A stretch of DNA of 8,890 nucleotides, taken from a bacterium (GTDB taxonomy: Bacteria > Zhuqueibacterota > Zhuqueibacteria > Residuimicrobiales > Residuimicrobiaceae). Each line of letters starts with the position of its first letter. Within the stretch, counting starts at the first letter, position 1. The stretch lies in NCBI GenBank assembly GCA_012523655.1, contig JAAYTV010000136.1, forward strand, positions 1 to 8,890. Direction: 5' to 3'. Positions 7,890-8,890 of this stretch are shown piece by piece. Position numbers and translations under genes: made by a program. The notes under the pieces were generated by a model. That model ran no database searches. It had not been told where the DNA came from and saw nothing but the letters and a program-made list of their open reading frames with translations.

Positions 7890-8890
7890 CTATTCCCTCC
7901 ACTTTTTTGCTCTAACCTTGATCGTTTTTCCATCCTTGGTGATTTTGGTATCGGTGAGGATGGACATCAATTCAAGCACATCATCGATATTGGTCATTTG
8001 AATGTGAACAGTCATCCTTTGCTTGAGAACAGAAAGGTCGTCCACGTCAAATTGATAGTCGTACCAGCGCTGCAATTGCGCCATGACCTCCTCTACGCTG
8101 GCATCCTTGAATCGTATCTCATTGTACCGCCAACGGAGATTGGATTCCACATCGACCGGTACGGGCGTCGTCGGCACCCCCTCCTCGGTCAACGAACTGA
8201 AATAGCCCTTTGGAATGATGACGGTTTTCTGAGCCGACTCATCCGAAGAACTCAGGGCCACCCGGCCTTCGCTCACGGTGACCGCCACAGCGGGGTTTTC
8301 CTTCCAGGCGCGTACGTTGAACCGCGTGCCCAGCACGCGGATGGTCGCATGATGGGCATGGACGCAAAAGGGTCTTTCCTGATTAGGCGTTACCTCAAAA
8401 TAGGCCTCCCCCCGTAAAAACACCTCTCTGGAATGGCTGAACCGCAGCGGATATTCCAATCTACTTCCCGCGTCCAAAACGATATGGGTGCCGTCGGACA
8501 GGTTCAAATGCGTGCGCTGTCCATTTTCAACGGTTACGACCTGATAATCCGCCTGCGGCGCAATCAGACGATGATGTAAAAACTTGAAGGACCAAGCAGC
8601 AACAGCCAAAACGAGAAAAATCGAAGCGAATTGCAGGGTGCGTCGAACTGGAACGGCAGGCCAGGACCGCAGAAACGACCAAAAAGAGGAACTCCCTATG
8701 GACTTGTCTTTTTTTTCTGTCGAAACTTTCTCCATTCCGCTCTTAACTCTTTGCCAAGCTAGCTCAATATCTTCAGTAAAAACAATTTCTTCCCTCACCT
8801 GCAAGGCATCGATCAATCGGCAAAACCGCCGATCGTTTTGTATCGATTGGTAAATTGATTCTTTTTCCTTCTCGCTGCACTCCCCGGAGA
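7890..8890 (-). CDS. FecR-family anti-sigma factor, 5' end cut off by window end
   Basis: The frame stays open to the window edge (first whole codon at 8888), so the internal TTG at 8816 is not the true start. Visible are 332 residues, probably all but about ten. The first visible residues, SGECSEKEKESI, match the usual FecR N-terminal helix, and 'EDIELAW' near 38-44 belongs to the same cytosolic sigma-binding domain (DUF4880-type). A single membrane segment lies at about 86-104. The periplasmic FecR domain follows at about 115-214, with 'LSDGTHIVLDAGSRLEYP', 'REVFLRGEAYFEV' and 'VLGTRFNVRA'. A C-terminal STN-like domain (DUF4974) covers about 252-329. By family knowledge it holds an ECF sigma factor inactive until a TonB receptor signals. 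That sigma gene is expected just beyond 8890. The stop at 7890 lies 8 bases before the receptor ATG, so the two are cotranscribed. Confidence 0.95.
   Translation of the reverse strand, partial: SGECSEKEKESIYQSIQNDRRFCRLIDALQVREEIVFTEDIELAWQRVKSGMEKVSTEKKDKSIGSSSFWSFLRSWPAVPVRRTLQFASIFLVLAVAAWSFKFLHHRLIAPQADYQVVTVENGQRTHLNLSDGTHIVLDAGSRLEYPLRFSHSREVFLRGEAYFEVTPNQERPFCVHAHHATIRVLGTRFNVRAWKENPAVAVTVSEGRVALSSSDESAQKTVIIPKGYFSSLTEEGVPTTPVPVDVESNLRWRYNEIRFKDASVEEVMAQLQRWYDYQFDVDDLSVLKQRMTVHIQMTNIDDVLELMSILTDTKITKDGKTIKVRAKKWRE
7895..7900 (-). promoter_or_regulatory. Ribosome binding site of the TonB-dependent receptor gene, start ambiguous
   Basis: GGAGGG on the minus strand lies inside the last codons of the FecR gene. 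It is 13 bases from the ATG at 7881, which is long, but 7 bases from an in-frame TTG at 7887. The receptor may therefore start at the TTG with two extra residues (M-R before MKRT); both versions keep the signal peptide. Confidence 0.55.

Larger units (their letters stand above)
1..8890 (-). other. Probable single operon: sensing, uptake and processing of an unknown, likely glycan, substrate
   Basis: All six genes run on the minus strand with junctions of 8, 31, 159, -1 and -8 bases in transcription order. No convincing promoter was found at any junction, and the promoter is probably upstream of the sigma/FecR genes beyond 8890. The gene set covers an anti-sigma factor, a signalling receptor, a T9SS-sorted beta-helix protein, a small outer-membrane barrel and two TIM-barrel paralogues, which fits a substrate-induced utilisation locus. 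The 159-base gap with the hairpin is the only place where the unit might be split or its expression stepped down. Confidence 0.65.

Noticed and set aside
7707..8417. Plus-strand open frame of 236 codons across the FecR/receptor junction
   Set aside because: Both minus-strand genes are clear family members through this region. The plus-strand translation has no recognisable domain.
8814..8816. TTG at 8816 as the start of the FecR protein
   Set aside because: The same frame continues upstream to the window edge with residues that match the conserved FecR N-terminal helix.

Overview
The window looks like part of a chromosome of an uncultured FCB-group bacterium outside the classical Bacteroidetes, such as a KSB1/Calditrichota/Ignavibacteria-type lineage. 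This is inference from two things. One is a type IX secretion (T9SS) C-terminal tail of the 'HPNPFNP' kind on a surface protein. The other is a FecR anti-sigma factor followed directly by a TonB-dependent receptor with STN and carboxypeptidase-like N-terminal domains. No RNA gene, mobile element or CRISPR array was seen.

All six genes lie on the minus strand, so transcription runs from high to low coordinates. They are tightly packed and probably form one operon. In transcription order: (1) a FecR-type anti-sigma factor (7890 to beyond 8890, 5' end cut by the window); (2) a large TonB-dependent receptor with STN, carboxypeptidase-regulatory-like, plug and barrel regions (4669-7881); (3) a secreted right-handed beta-helix protein with a T9SS sorting tail (2982-4637); (4) a 159-base intergenic gap holding a strong 14-bp hairpin; (5) a small outer-membrane beta-barrel protein (2076-2822); (6) a 561-residue TIM-barrel-like protein resembling GHL10-type glycoside hydrolases, without a signal peptide (391-2076); (7) a close paralogue of it with a twin-arginine signal, cut off by the window start (1-398).

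The arrangement suggests a substrate-inducible uptake locus, probably for a glycan. The receptor would sense and import a ligand, with its STN domain signalling to FecR and an unseen ECF sigma factor. The T9SS-sorted beta-helix protein would act on or bind the substrate at the cell surface. The paired TIM-barrel proteins would act in two compartments, one exported by Tat and one apparently cytoplasmic. No SusD-like protein lies next to the receptor, so this is not a canonical Sus-type locus. The substrate cannot be read from the sequence. The least described parts are the TIM-barrel paralogue pair and the combination of a signalling TonB receptor with a T9SS beta-helix protein.
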